A stretch of DNA of 64,000 nucleotides. Origin: Misgurnus anguillicaudatus. Lineage: Eukaryota > Chordata > Actinopteri > Cypriniformes > Cobitidae. The notes below the pieces were generated by a model. The model saw only the letters and a program-made list of their open reading frames with translations. It ran no database searches and was not told the origin of the DNA. Shown in pieces: positions 1 to 11,800 of the stretch. Where the stretch lies: assembly GCF_027580225.2 (NCBI RefSeq), contig NC_073359.2:14144001-14208000 (forward strand), given 5' to 3'. Every line of letters begins with the position of its first letter. The stretch's first letter is position 1. The position numbers were made by a program, and so were the translations under genes.

Positions 1-120
1 AAAGTTCAATTGACTGAAATTATTCTAATGATTTTATCTCTCAGGGGCGATATCCCAGACAGGGTTTAGATGAATCCAGGACTAAGCCTTAGTTATAATA
101 GGACATCTAAGTAGTTTTTA
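1..120. repeat. Partial fish MITE-like repeat at the window edge
   Basis: Phrases such as cccagacagggtttag and atccaggactaagcctta recur at 36771-37016 and, partly, at 50840-50935. They resemble a common fish dispersed repeat. The left end lies outside the window. It sits in an atp11b intron. Confidence 0.35.
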
Positions 121-948
121 CAAACAAACTTTACAAAAATCAATACTGGTATGCATCTTGCATACAAAAACAATTGCACTTATATATGTTCAAATGTTTC
201 CGTGAAAGGTGTTTTTAAATTTAGGCAGTTCAATCATGCATTTTTGTCTAAGACTCCAGGAATCTGCCCCTCAATGTTTAAAGTTAGGTATGTGGAAGAA
301 ATAGTGATGTTGATGTTGTGCCAACTTTAATTAAAAAAGTATATTTTTTTACAATTATTGTATCATGAATATACAGTATACAATTTCTCATAAATATATT
401 TACAATTTTAATATAATTTTGTAATGATATTTCATGATTGTTTGATTGACGTCATTGATTTTGGGTATGTGTAAAGTGCTTAACCCATGTTTTATTGACA
501 GCAGTAGCAATTTGTGGCCCTATGAAAGAATATGAGGTTGGGCCCTCTACCACACACGTTACTACACTACATGTTACTATGATCTTTAAGGGGCCCAATA
601 GTGCATGAGCTCTTAGAATTGTCTTACCTTTCCCCCCCATAGTGACGCCCCTGTTTGGCAGTAGTGGCAATCTGCCATCGGTAAAGCCATTAGACCACAA
701 GAGGACTGATATTAATTCTGACTCTCTCTTAGCACCTCTGCTGTCGATCAAAGAAGCCAAAAAGTGTGTTAGCAATAGTCAACAAACATCTACAAGGCTG
801 TACAATTCAGATTGCATCATTATAGAGTAGGCATGCAATTATAGAAAAAAATCAGATGATTTAAGCCAGAAGTGAGGTATTGTATGTATGATATAAGCCA
901 TGTGTGATTTGCAGTGTGGATACTTGAAATGCTGCTTGTATTTTACAG

Positions 949-2798
949 ACCCTCTATGACAGTGTATATCTGACGCTGTATAATATCTGCTTCACCTCTC
1001 TGCCCATACTGGTGTATAGTCTGTTTGAGCAACTGGTGCATCCACATGTTCTGCAGAGCAAACCAGCACTTTACAGGTAAAAAGATTTCAAACTTGTTAG
1101 CAATTAATCCTGGATAATAGATTTCATGCCTTTATGTATCTCAACCCTAGTATAGCACTCTTATTTGAGTGTTTATGAGGCCAATAACATTAATTAGAGT
1201 ACAGGAACTAGGGGACTATCAATGGCAGTAAAATCATTTTCTGTTTGTTCATCAGAGACATCAGTAAAAACTCAATGCTCTCCTTCAAAACCTTTTTGTA
1301 TTGGACTGTACTGGGGTTCTGCCATGCCTTCATCTTCTTCTTTGGGTCTTACATCCTGATGGGAGAGGACACCACGCTTCTTGGGAATGGACAGGTCAGG
1401 ACTTCTCTTCAGCTTCATCTGAACCTTGTCTCTCATTTTATCACTCAAATTCTAACACTAAATGTGCCTAACACTGCTGTTCTGTTTCCGCATGACTTTT
1501 TGGATGTCTTTTAATTAAACCTGTCTACAGTACACTTACGTTTTATTTACACTTCATTTATTAATTCAGCAGATGCTTTTATTCAAAACAGCTAACAAAT
1601 ATGTGGATCACAGACTAAATTATGTAGCCACAGTAGGAGCGCAGAAGAGAATTCATTAGACATTAGACATTAATAACCATAACACAGCCTTAATGAGTAT
1701 TGATTAACTCCAGCTTACAGACACAATGCATCAATCCTTAAAGGAATAGTCTACTCATTTTCAACATCAAAATATGTTATCACCCCAACCAAGAACTGTT
1801 GATACATCCCTCTATCATCTGTGTGCGTGCACTTAAGCGCTGCGACGCTTAGATAGCATTTAGCTTAGCCCCATTCATTCAATTGTACCATTTAGAGATA
1901 AAGTTAGAAGTGACCAAACACATAAACGTTTTTCCTATTTAAGAAGAGTAGTTATACGAGCAAGTTTTGGTGGTACAAAATAAAACGTAGCGCTTTTCTA
2001 AGCGGATTTAAAAGAGGAACTATATTTTATGGCGTAATAGCACTTTTGGGAGTACTTCGTCTCGGCGCAGTAACACCCTCCCTCTCCCATTATGAGAGTG
2101 AGAAGGGGAGCGGACTTTTCAGGCGAGTCGAAGTACTCCCAAAAGTGCTATTACGCCATAAAATATAGTTCCTCTTTTAAATCCGCTTAGAAAAGCGCTA
2201 CGTTTTATTTTGTACCACCAAACTTGCTCGTATAACTACTCGTCTTAAATAGGAAAAACGTTGATGTGTTTGGTCACTTCTAACTTTATCTCTAAATGGT
2301 ACCATTGAATGAATGGGGCTAAGCTAAATGCTATCGAAGCGTCGCAGCGTGCTCCAGCGCTTACGTGCACGCTCACAGATGGTAGAGGGATGTATCAACA
2401 ATTCTTAGTTAAGGTAATAACATATTTTAATATTGAAAATGAGTAGACTATTCCTTTAATGTAATTACACTGTTATCTGATAACATATAGTCAGAGGATA
2501 TAGGCTTTTACTTATTTTTTATCCATATTCTCTTTTCTTCTGCTTATCTCTTTCTCTGTTTTGCTGTGCATGCTCTCAGATTTTGCGAGCTAACAAGCAA
2601 CTGGTAAGAATTGACTGAATTCCAGTTGATGCATGTGTTCTTTATAAATAACCAGCTGTCTGTGTCTCTCTGCATGAGTGGCTCTGATAAGCGTTCGATT
2701 TCTGTCATCCTCAATTACGATCAGACCTGGAGGCGTTCCCTTCAGCACTAAGCTTTGCATGACAGTAAATGGCTTCCGACAGGCCGGAATCTCGCTCT

Positions 2799-2841
<43 letters not shown>

Positions 2842-5800
2842 TCTCTCTCTCTCTCTGGTATTAAGTGATTGAGGATTGTTTGTTTTATTTAGAATAAATT
2901 GAAGCCCTTCCGATATTTTGCAGAACTAGACCACACAACATGTTTAAAAACACCATCAGCCGCTAGAGCTGTAGAATAGGTTACAATATTTTCAAATGTA
3001 AGTTTCTTTCTTTCAGATGTTTGGAAACTGGACTTTTGGTACTTTAGTATTCACTGTGATGGTTATAACTGTGACACTGAAGGTAAGTTTATGTGTAAAT
3101 GCAGCGTTGCATAGGTTTCTATATTAAATGTGAGCTTAAGGTTAATTTGAACTGCTCTCATCACAGCTGGCTTTAGAGACGCATTTCTGGACGTGGATGA
3201 ATCACTTTGTCACATGGGGTTCCATCGCCTTCTACTTCATCTTCTCCTTGTTTTATGGTGGCATCATCTGCTACTGTATTTCTGTGTTTTCACCTATTCA
3301 AATCAAGTTTATTTAAATACTGTTTCAAAGCAGCTTTACATGAATGATGAAGAAGAGAAACCACATAAAATAGGAAAATATAATATAAAGAGATGCCCAA
3401 CTCATGGTTTTCTTGTATTTTTTAATTTATTTATGTACTTAAGTTATCATAAGATCAAGTCACCACATACATACTTGGCTTTTGGATTAGTTTTATATAT
3501 TAGACAAATAAAATTTATTTAAATGTATTGACTTTACTAACTTTTAGAAGCTTTGCCTGGACTTTCATTGACACTAATTGCAGTGTGATTATTTTCCCCT
3601 GCCAGGCCATTTCTTCACACACAGGACATGTACTTTGTCTTTGTCCAGCTACTGTCCAGCGGTTCGGCATGGTTTGCTATAATCATCATCATCATAACCT
3701 GTCTGTTTCCTGATGTCATCAAGAAAATCTTTTACAGGCACCTGCATCCAACCAGCACACAGAAGTCTCAGGTGAGCTTAACTTTTCAACAGAAATGCTT
3801 AAAAGGAGAGTGTTAATAATTATGTCTGTGACTTATGACTGTGTTTATAATAAGGAAGGTTTATGCTTTCACAGATAAAACTATAATGTAGTAAAAAAGC
3901 ATAAAGATTATCTCACAGCATTACCACTTGCCCACCATCACTCAAACTCATAAGCATAATGAGACAGACACATCACCTAAAACTATTACGTCATTACAGC
4001 AATGTTATACTCATACATGACTTATAATTTATTTATTATATATTCACCAGTAATGGAAACTATATATTAGTATGGTATCTACAGAGAAGGTAGTAATGAA
4101 TAATGGCAGGTTTCAAGCCATGCACTGAGGCTGTATGGTTACCTGTATTGGTTGCCTTGTTTGACCAGGTCTTTGTATGATTAGTTACTGGATACTTCCT
4201 TACTGTTATAGCATTACGGTTCCTCATTCAGGTGAAACTGTGAAATTGTTTATTTTAAGTCAGACTCTTTCTCATTTGAGAGTTAAAATCTGTGCTAAAC
4301 AGTTTACAGCTATATTAAAAGCCCAACAATGTCGTTCATCTGTGATGGTTGCTCAGATGGCTGCACACTGCATGTGGTGAAGATGTAAAATAACAATAAC
4401 CTGTGAGTACAGTCTAGCACAGAAGACTTGTTGATAAAACTGCCCAAAACATTTCCATTCCTACTTATTTTTGATATAATTTTTTTTCTTTATAGTACTT
4501 AGATATGTAATACGCATTCACAGTATATTTGTGATGCTTTCATTAATGACTTAAATTAAGCAATATTGTTAATATTGTGAAGGTCTATATTTGGTTTTTG
4601 TCATGTCATTAGACTAGTTTTGCAACCCTTTTAGTCTCATGGCTTGCCTTAAAGCTAAATTTTTTATAGTGCTCCTTATTAAATCTTCTGCTTTTCCTTC
4701 ATGACCTTTTTATGTTTTAAAGAACATACATAGTCAATCAGATTCCCTATTACCGCTGCAAGTAGTACTGCAAATACCATTATTTTGATTTGTAAATTAA
4801 GATTATTGTATTGAAATTAAGTAATGGTAATATTGAAAATACAGCACTATAACATTATTTGTTATTGACAAGTAAGAAATCAGTGACATGTTGAAATGCA
4901 TTTCTAGTTAAAGTAAGTACAGTAATATTTAAACATATCTGTTTGTGATAAGTTTTAAATACCTGCTTGCTGAATGTGCATGAATACTTTCATTTTTATG
5001 TAGCTTGTCATATTTGTTCATGAATTGAACTGTCAAGTTAAACCCATCAGCAAAAAGCAGGCTAAGTTGATTTCAAACACTACTCTTTCACTTTTACTGC
5101 TGCTCTACAGAATGAGCTCTGATGCATTCGGCTTCTGTGTAGTGAAAGTCTAGTGGCACTTAGTGTTTATGAGTTCCAAATGCATATTATATACCACAGG
5201 AACAAAACATTTTTAGGTACAGTTATGCTCCAAATTATTCATACACATGCCACATTTTTAATTGTGGTGATTTTTATTTGGTAATGGGAAACTTCTGACT
5301 GTAAATGGCACAAGAAAGTGGCCAAAGACTGTAAGACATGTTGTTAGTAATATTAATGAAAAATATCAGCTATTGTTTCTTTTTTACATTTTGACAAAAT
5401 GTCTTATTCCCAACGCACCTGAGCCACTTCACACTTATTCTTTTTGCATAATTCCAGGCAAATTCAATCTTCTACATCATTTTAAATTCTGTTTACTTTT
5501 AATATGTTAACTTTTAGTATTTTCTAGAGCAGTGCTTCCTAATCCTGGTCCTCAAGGACCCCTCTGATAAAGTTTTACATGTCACCTTATTTAAAACACC
5601 AGATTCAATTTATCAGCATCCTTCCAGAATGGTTAACATGGCTGCGTCCGAAAACGCCTACTTCCATACTACACTCTAAAAATGGCTGGGTTATTTTTGA
5701 CTCATAATGGGTAAATATTGGGCAGAACACATGCTGGGTTAAAAATTACCCCATGCCGGGTTAAAATGCAATCATGGATTATAATAACCCAGCTGTTGGG

Positions 5801-8800
5801 TTAAAACAACCCAGTATTGGATCAATTTTAACCCAGCCTTTGCAAAAGCTCACCTGGACAAGGAATAATCCATCTTGTCATTGATTCTATGGTCTGACGA
5901 GACAAAATTAAGTTGTTTGGACAGGGATGTGGCTTTGGTTTGGAGAATAAAGGGGAAGCATTTAACCCCAGGAACATCAACCCCATGGTTAAGCATGGTG
6001 GTGGGAACATGATGCTTTGGTGGTGTTTCTCAGCCAATGGGCCAGGCCAACTTGTAAAAGTAAGTGGTATCATAAAAAAGAAGATACTACATTAGGATTC
6101 TGATGCAAAACATTAGACAGTATGCAGAAAAACTTGACCTGGGCACACCGATGGCCGACTTCGGTCCTGGAGGGCCGGTGTCCTGTTTAGCTCCAACCAC
6201 AATTAAACACACCTTAAGCAGCCAATTAAGGTCTTACTAGGCATACTAGAAACTTTTAGGCAGGTGTGCTGAGGCAAGTTGGAGCTAAACTCTGCAGGAC
6301 ACTGGCCCTCCAGGACCGAAGCTGCCCATCCCTGCCGTAGACCTTCCAACAAGATAATGAACCAAACCACACAGCCAAAGTGGTCAAGAAATGGTTGGCA
6401 GAGAACAATATCAACATTTTGGAGTAGCCAAGCCAGAGTCTAGACCTAAATTCAATTATAATTTATGGAGAGAACGAACGACCAAAGTGATGGCATGGAA
6501 GCCTTTCAACCTCAAGGACCTGGAGATCCACGCAAAAGAGAAGTGGTCCAAAATCCCAGTGGTAATATGCAAAAACCTTGTCACTAATGGTAAAAAAATC
6601 GGACAGCTGTGAAGAAATGTTAAGGATTCGCCATTGATTATAGAGAAACGGTATGAATCATTTTGGACATGGGACATTTTTTCAAAATGTAAATAAATGA
6701 AAAAACAGCTATTATTTTTTTAATATCTCTTAACGTATATCTAATATATCTTGTGTCATTTTCAGCCAGAATATGCCTATTTGTCATATAAAAATTAACC
6801 ATAATTAAAAATTTGACCTGTGTATGAATAATTTTGAGCACAACTGTATATGTGCATATAGGTAAATATAAATGAAAATGGTTACATTTTCCTGTTGGTT
6901 TTGTAAGACTTTTGACTAAAATAAAATGATAAATGCTCCTCCCAAGTTGGTTAATGCATAAATGTAAGCTTGTAAAAAACAGACTGTTTGATTAGATTTT
7001 AATGTTTTTACGTCTTGCATTAAAGTGAAATCTTTTTTGACAGTTATTGCTGTTTGGTTAAAGTAAATGCATATATTGAAATTTGGCATAGACATAGTTA
7101 CCAAATTGTGTTGGTACTACAGAGACTGAGAAAGACAAATTTAGTACCTAGCTAGTGATACATTTGACACCTCTAAGCGATACAGCACAGTTCTGTGGCA
7201 TTAGCACGCGTTGCCCTGCGGATGACATTTGCTAGTTTTTAAGTGTATGTTTTTTGCATCCGCTGCTTGTTTGCTGCCTTTGTCATTTCTGAGTGTGTGT
7301 AGATTGAATGTGACCTTTAGGACATTAGTGTCTAACTCCACATGTGGCTTTCTCCTCTATCTGACTCTCTGTGTGTTCTGTAGATGTACACCAACCGTGT
7401 GGCTATAGGTGATGACTTCATCGCACTGCAGCCTCTGTCCAGAGCCAAGACTCAACTGGGCAAGATTAGGTAGAGTAGGAGAGATACTCTCATCTGCATG
7501 CAGCAGAATAAACTAACCGGCGTTCATGAGAGCAGAGGCAGTGATGTAACAATTCTCCCTGCATGTAAACCCCCACCTACGCATGCATGCTTCTGCAGGA
7601 ACGATTTTAACAAACCACGAGCTTGTTTACAGATATGTCTTCTTGAAGCAACTCAGCATGGCAGCCTAAAATAGTTGCTTTTTTATGAAAATATTTATCT
7701 GGACTGCATGCTCCTAAAACATAGTTTTCTTTATTGAGCCTCTGACAAAGAGCAGATAAAATGATCTCAAATTCAGCTAAAGAGAGAGATCAGTCCTTCT
7801 TTGTTTCTTGGCTTTAGCTGAAAAGAACTACCTTAAAGTGTATTCTGTGACTTAAAAATCTGTTTCTCGCAGTGGATTTGAAGCATTTTCATGCTCATTC
7901 ATTTTGTTTCATACACGTGCTAGACTTACTGCATTGTTTTGTACTTCAGATGGAAGAGGATAAGATTTCAGTCAGCTCAGAATATGACATCTTGTCATGT
8001 GACACTGGCTCTTCCTGTGTTGCTGTGAACCTGAAGCGAGAGCTGCTTTGGGTGTTATGAGTGTGTTTTATTAAAGGGGTTGTATTATGCCCTTTGTCGA
8101 AGTCGTGATCTTTCAAGGTGTACTAGAATAGATTTTTATTGGTTAATTGTTAAAAAAAATACTTTATTATTTTAAATGATTGCTGCAGCTTTCTTCCCAG
8201 TCTGTTTCCAACGCTCTGTTACTTCCAATCTGTCCACCTGTTTCTTGATGTAAATGTGGACGCCCCCATCTTTGAGCTTTCCTGTTTATGACTTCCGGTG
8301 AGCCACTAAAGCTAATGGTAGTCTGTTGCGAAGGACACAAGTGTGCCGTTTTGACTGGCTGTTTAATGTTTATTATGAAATCCAGGAAGACCGACATAAT
8401 TTGTGCAGTTAGGGGTTGCCATTATAGCTAATACAAATGCAGTAAATCTCTAAAAACATTTGTTTTAACCATAATACATGCACAAGAACTGAATTGTAAT
8501 TCCATGTGCAAACACTCGACTGACTGTCCCATTGTAAAGATACTGGTATGTCTCTGTGCTTTTATATTTGTAGACCTCACCTCTGATCAACAACAACACG
8601 AAATGTTTAAATATATCTTTATATATCAAGCCAATTTTAACTTTCATCCTCACACTGGTTCATACATGGCAGCTGTAGTAAATATTAACTGTTTAAATCA
8701 TGTTTTATGCGTGCTCCCGCTAACACTGTTTTCTACCGGCTGGCTATTGAACCAGAAGTCTCGCACCGGAAAGTAAAGCCGAAAGTATACTAGGGACGTC

Positions 8801-11800
8801 CGTGTATGCGCGCCGTCCGCATGACGTCATTTTCGTCATCAGGAGGGTCCGCGGCCGTCCGCGCGGACCGTCCGCGTGCAGCCCAAAATTTGAGACCGCG
8901 CGGACAGTGCGCGTACAGTCCGCGTACAACAACGCATGCGCGTGAAAATATTTAGACAGGACACTCCACTATAAACAATTATACAAAGGAAATAGACAGC
9001 ATTTGCACACACACTATCGTTTTTCTTCTTTAACTTTTACTTCTTCCAAGAACAGAAAGCTGTGGAGCATGTTTGTTTGATTCCTGTTCTTTGTTGTCTT
9101 GTTGTTTGTTCTAAACTGTGTTTGCAATGGTGGATCAGTTACTTTTCTTCACCTATCCTAATGTTTTAATGTACTGTAAATGTCTCCAAATCAGTGCTGC
9201 CCTGACAGCCTGTTAGACTAATAATTTGAATAAGAAATCACTTGTATTGCGTACAGTGTCGAACGCGGCCATCCGCGTGTAGCCGCGGGGACTATACTCG
9301 GAAAGCTGCGCGGACGCGTGCCCGCGCGAGCCGGACGCGGACGCGGAAAAAAAGTATACCCGGGCCTTCAGTACGTCACATCACTTAGTTTCGCATTCGA
9401 GAAAAAGGTGGATATGAAACCCTTTCTTTCGAACCTCTGATTGGGCAAGCTGGCCCAGTCAGTTGTGAATGGACATTCACTTAAAGTGTGTGTTGGAGCT
9501 GTCTTGCCCCCTACCATATTTAGCTTACGAGAAAGCGCTGTAGCTTCTCACATGTAAACAATGGCATCAGTCCAACATGCAGAGTGATGTTCACACAAAT
9601 TCACCGGTAAGAGTGCCGCATGACAGAGGACAGCCATGTGTTAAAAACTGTACAGTTTGTGTAAATCTCACTGCATGGTAGAGCGCATGAACTCCCATAC
9701 CAAGTTATAGTTCTGCCTGATGCGGCTTCGGTTACAGAAGGATCTGGTTACCCAAGCACTTGAGCGTGATGTTTCAAAGATATGCTGTCATTTTGTAATT
9801 GTCTTATACATTTCAGACATGATGTGAGATACGACTATACAAAATTAGAGCCGCACACGCACCCTGTATCTGAATATTACAAAGAATATTCTTTACAGCA
9901 GATTATTAGGGCATAGCGTTGATCACTTTCTGAATTAAACGCACTGTTATCTCATAAAGTCGGTGCAGCTGAATCTTTATCAACAGAACTACAAGCAGTA
10001 AACAGAGACTTTAAGTAAAGTAAGTGAGCTTGCAGCTAAATGCTACATCAATATTCTTTTAATATTACAAAGGCAAAACAAAGAGGTTTTAGAATCAGGG
10101 CGAGATCTCGCCTCTTTATTAAAACTTTGGGTTTGTAAGATCACAAAACCAGGAAAACCTTGTTTTGGTCCATATCCATTCGTCATAGTTCTTAAAAAGT
10201 GATTTCTCTTAAAGACAATGGCCCTCATTTATCATTCTTGCGTAGAAACGGGCGTGTATGTTGGCGTAAGATTATGCTTACACTCCTCTCACCTCCTGAT
10301 TTATGAAGCTGTGCGTACCTCTGAAATTCAGGTGTAAGCAATATCTGCCCTTCATAAATGCCGCGGCTGAAAACGACCGTCATTAGAATAACACGCCCAT
10401 ATAAATTCAAGTCTCCACCTCCCCCACGCCCTAATTTTACGACAATGACACATGGAAGACGGCAAAGAAGAGAAACCAGGGAAGTGGAAAGAAACACAAT
10501 TGTTTTATTTGGGAGTTTAAAGAGCGGGATTTTTAAAAAATATGTAACTTTTATAGTGTGTTTTTCTGTATTTACATACAATTGTTTGTTAGCTAAGATC
10601 CAGTTTGATACGGAGCTCCGGATATAATTCAAATTAACAATTTGTTTCCACGACATCCACATGTTTTACTAGGCTAATTCATAATTTGAAGTAATAATAA
10701 TTGTAATAGTAATTACGAAATATTATAATAAATAATTCCAACAAAATGTTGAATATTGGGAACGAATTTTATATTTATGGCCATACTTTAGACTAAATAA
10801 GAAAAAGAGGTGTCCATAATGTAGCATAAAAGATAATTCGTGGCCATGATTTTGTCCGCATGTCATCATGATCGGATTTATGGCTCCATTCAACACAAGC
10901 ATTTTACCTTACCTATTCATGTATAGCTATTTATTTATCATCGAATGGTATGTAACTAGCTTTGATGCATTATTACCATGTTTTCGTAGCACATCCTTGT
11001 GCTTTCTTGCAATGTGCTGCTTCAGATTCCAGGATCAATATTTGCTAACGTTTACAGTCTCTCTGCAGTCCCTTTTAATGTTTTCGTCCTGTCCAATCTT
11101 AACTTTGATTTTTACTTTACATTTATGTATAAGGCTTGAATTCCATAACTTATTGCTAGACGTTTTTACAGATTCGCGAACTAGCAAATTATCAAAGGGC
11201 GTTCTAGGTTCAACGAGCGGTGCTGAGCGAGCGGAATTTTCGGAAAAAGGCGCTCTGATGGTATTACCGCACCGCTTAACGCTCCGCTGCGCTCACGTGC
11301 TCTGCCCTGAAACGGCTCGCAACTTAAGGAATACATATGCATACAAATAAAATGCTTTGGTAAAGTCACACAAATTAAACATTGAAGTTCATGTTGCAAA
11401 AAAAAAAAACACCTAAGTTTATAAATACTGTTGTTGTTGTTGTTGTTTTTTTACAGTGGGTCATAATATATCATATACTATTTTAGTTTGTCAGTGCGTT
11501 TTGTTGTGTTAGGAATTTTTCTGTGCATTTCCTAACTCAAAACGTGCGTACACCACCTCCTTAGCAGGCGTAGGATTTGAGCGTGCCGTACGCCAACGTC
11601 CATATTGATAAATCTCAAAGTCACCGTGGTTTTGGGTGTACGCACTTTTGATAAATGAGGGCCATTATCTCCCTTTAAAGTGTTTTTTATGTTGTTATGG
11701 TTTTTTATTTTGTTGTAGTGTTTTTTAATTTGTAGTTGTGTTTTTAATTTGGTGTAGTGTTTTTTTAATTTGTAGTTGTGTTTTTTTTATTTGCTGGTGT

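Larger units (their letters stand above)
5218..6848 (+). mobile_element. Degenerate Tc1/mariner-like transposon with nested MITEs
   Basis: The left terminus tacagttatgctccaaatta is matched inverted by the right terminus ending gagcacaactgta, with TA at each edge. Transposase remnants on the + strand include [19 protein letters not shown] (about 5960-6035), a hallmark of the Tc1 DDE domain, and a C-terminal piece with [14 protein letters not shown] (6391-6612). Stops and frameshifts break the frame, and the N-terminal DNA-binding part is displaced by insertions at about 5534-5840 and 6142-6340. It lies in an atp11b intron and cannot encode active transposase. Confidence 0.85.

Noticed and set aside
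10225..10662. 145-codon minus-strand open frame
   Set aside because: It lies inside the Harbinger-like element, overlaps the terminal inverted repeat and has no transposase-like motif.
10868..11350. 160-codon + strand open frame rich in hydrophobic residues
   Set aside because: Its hydrophobicity comes from T-rich DNA inside the same non-autonomous transposon; no family resemblance.
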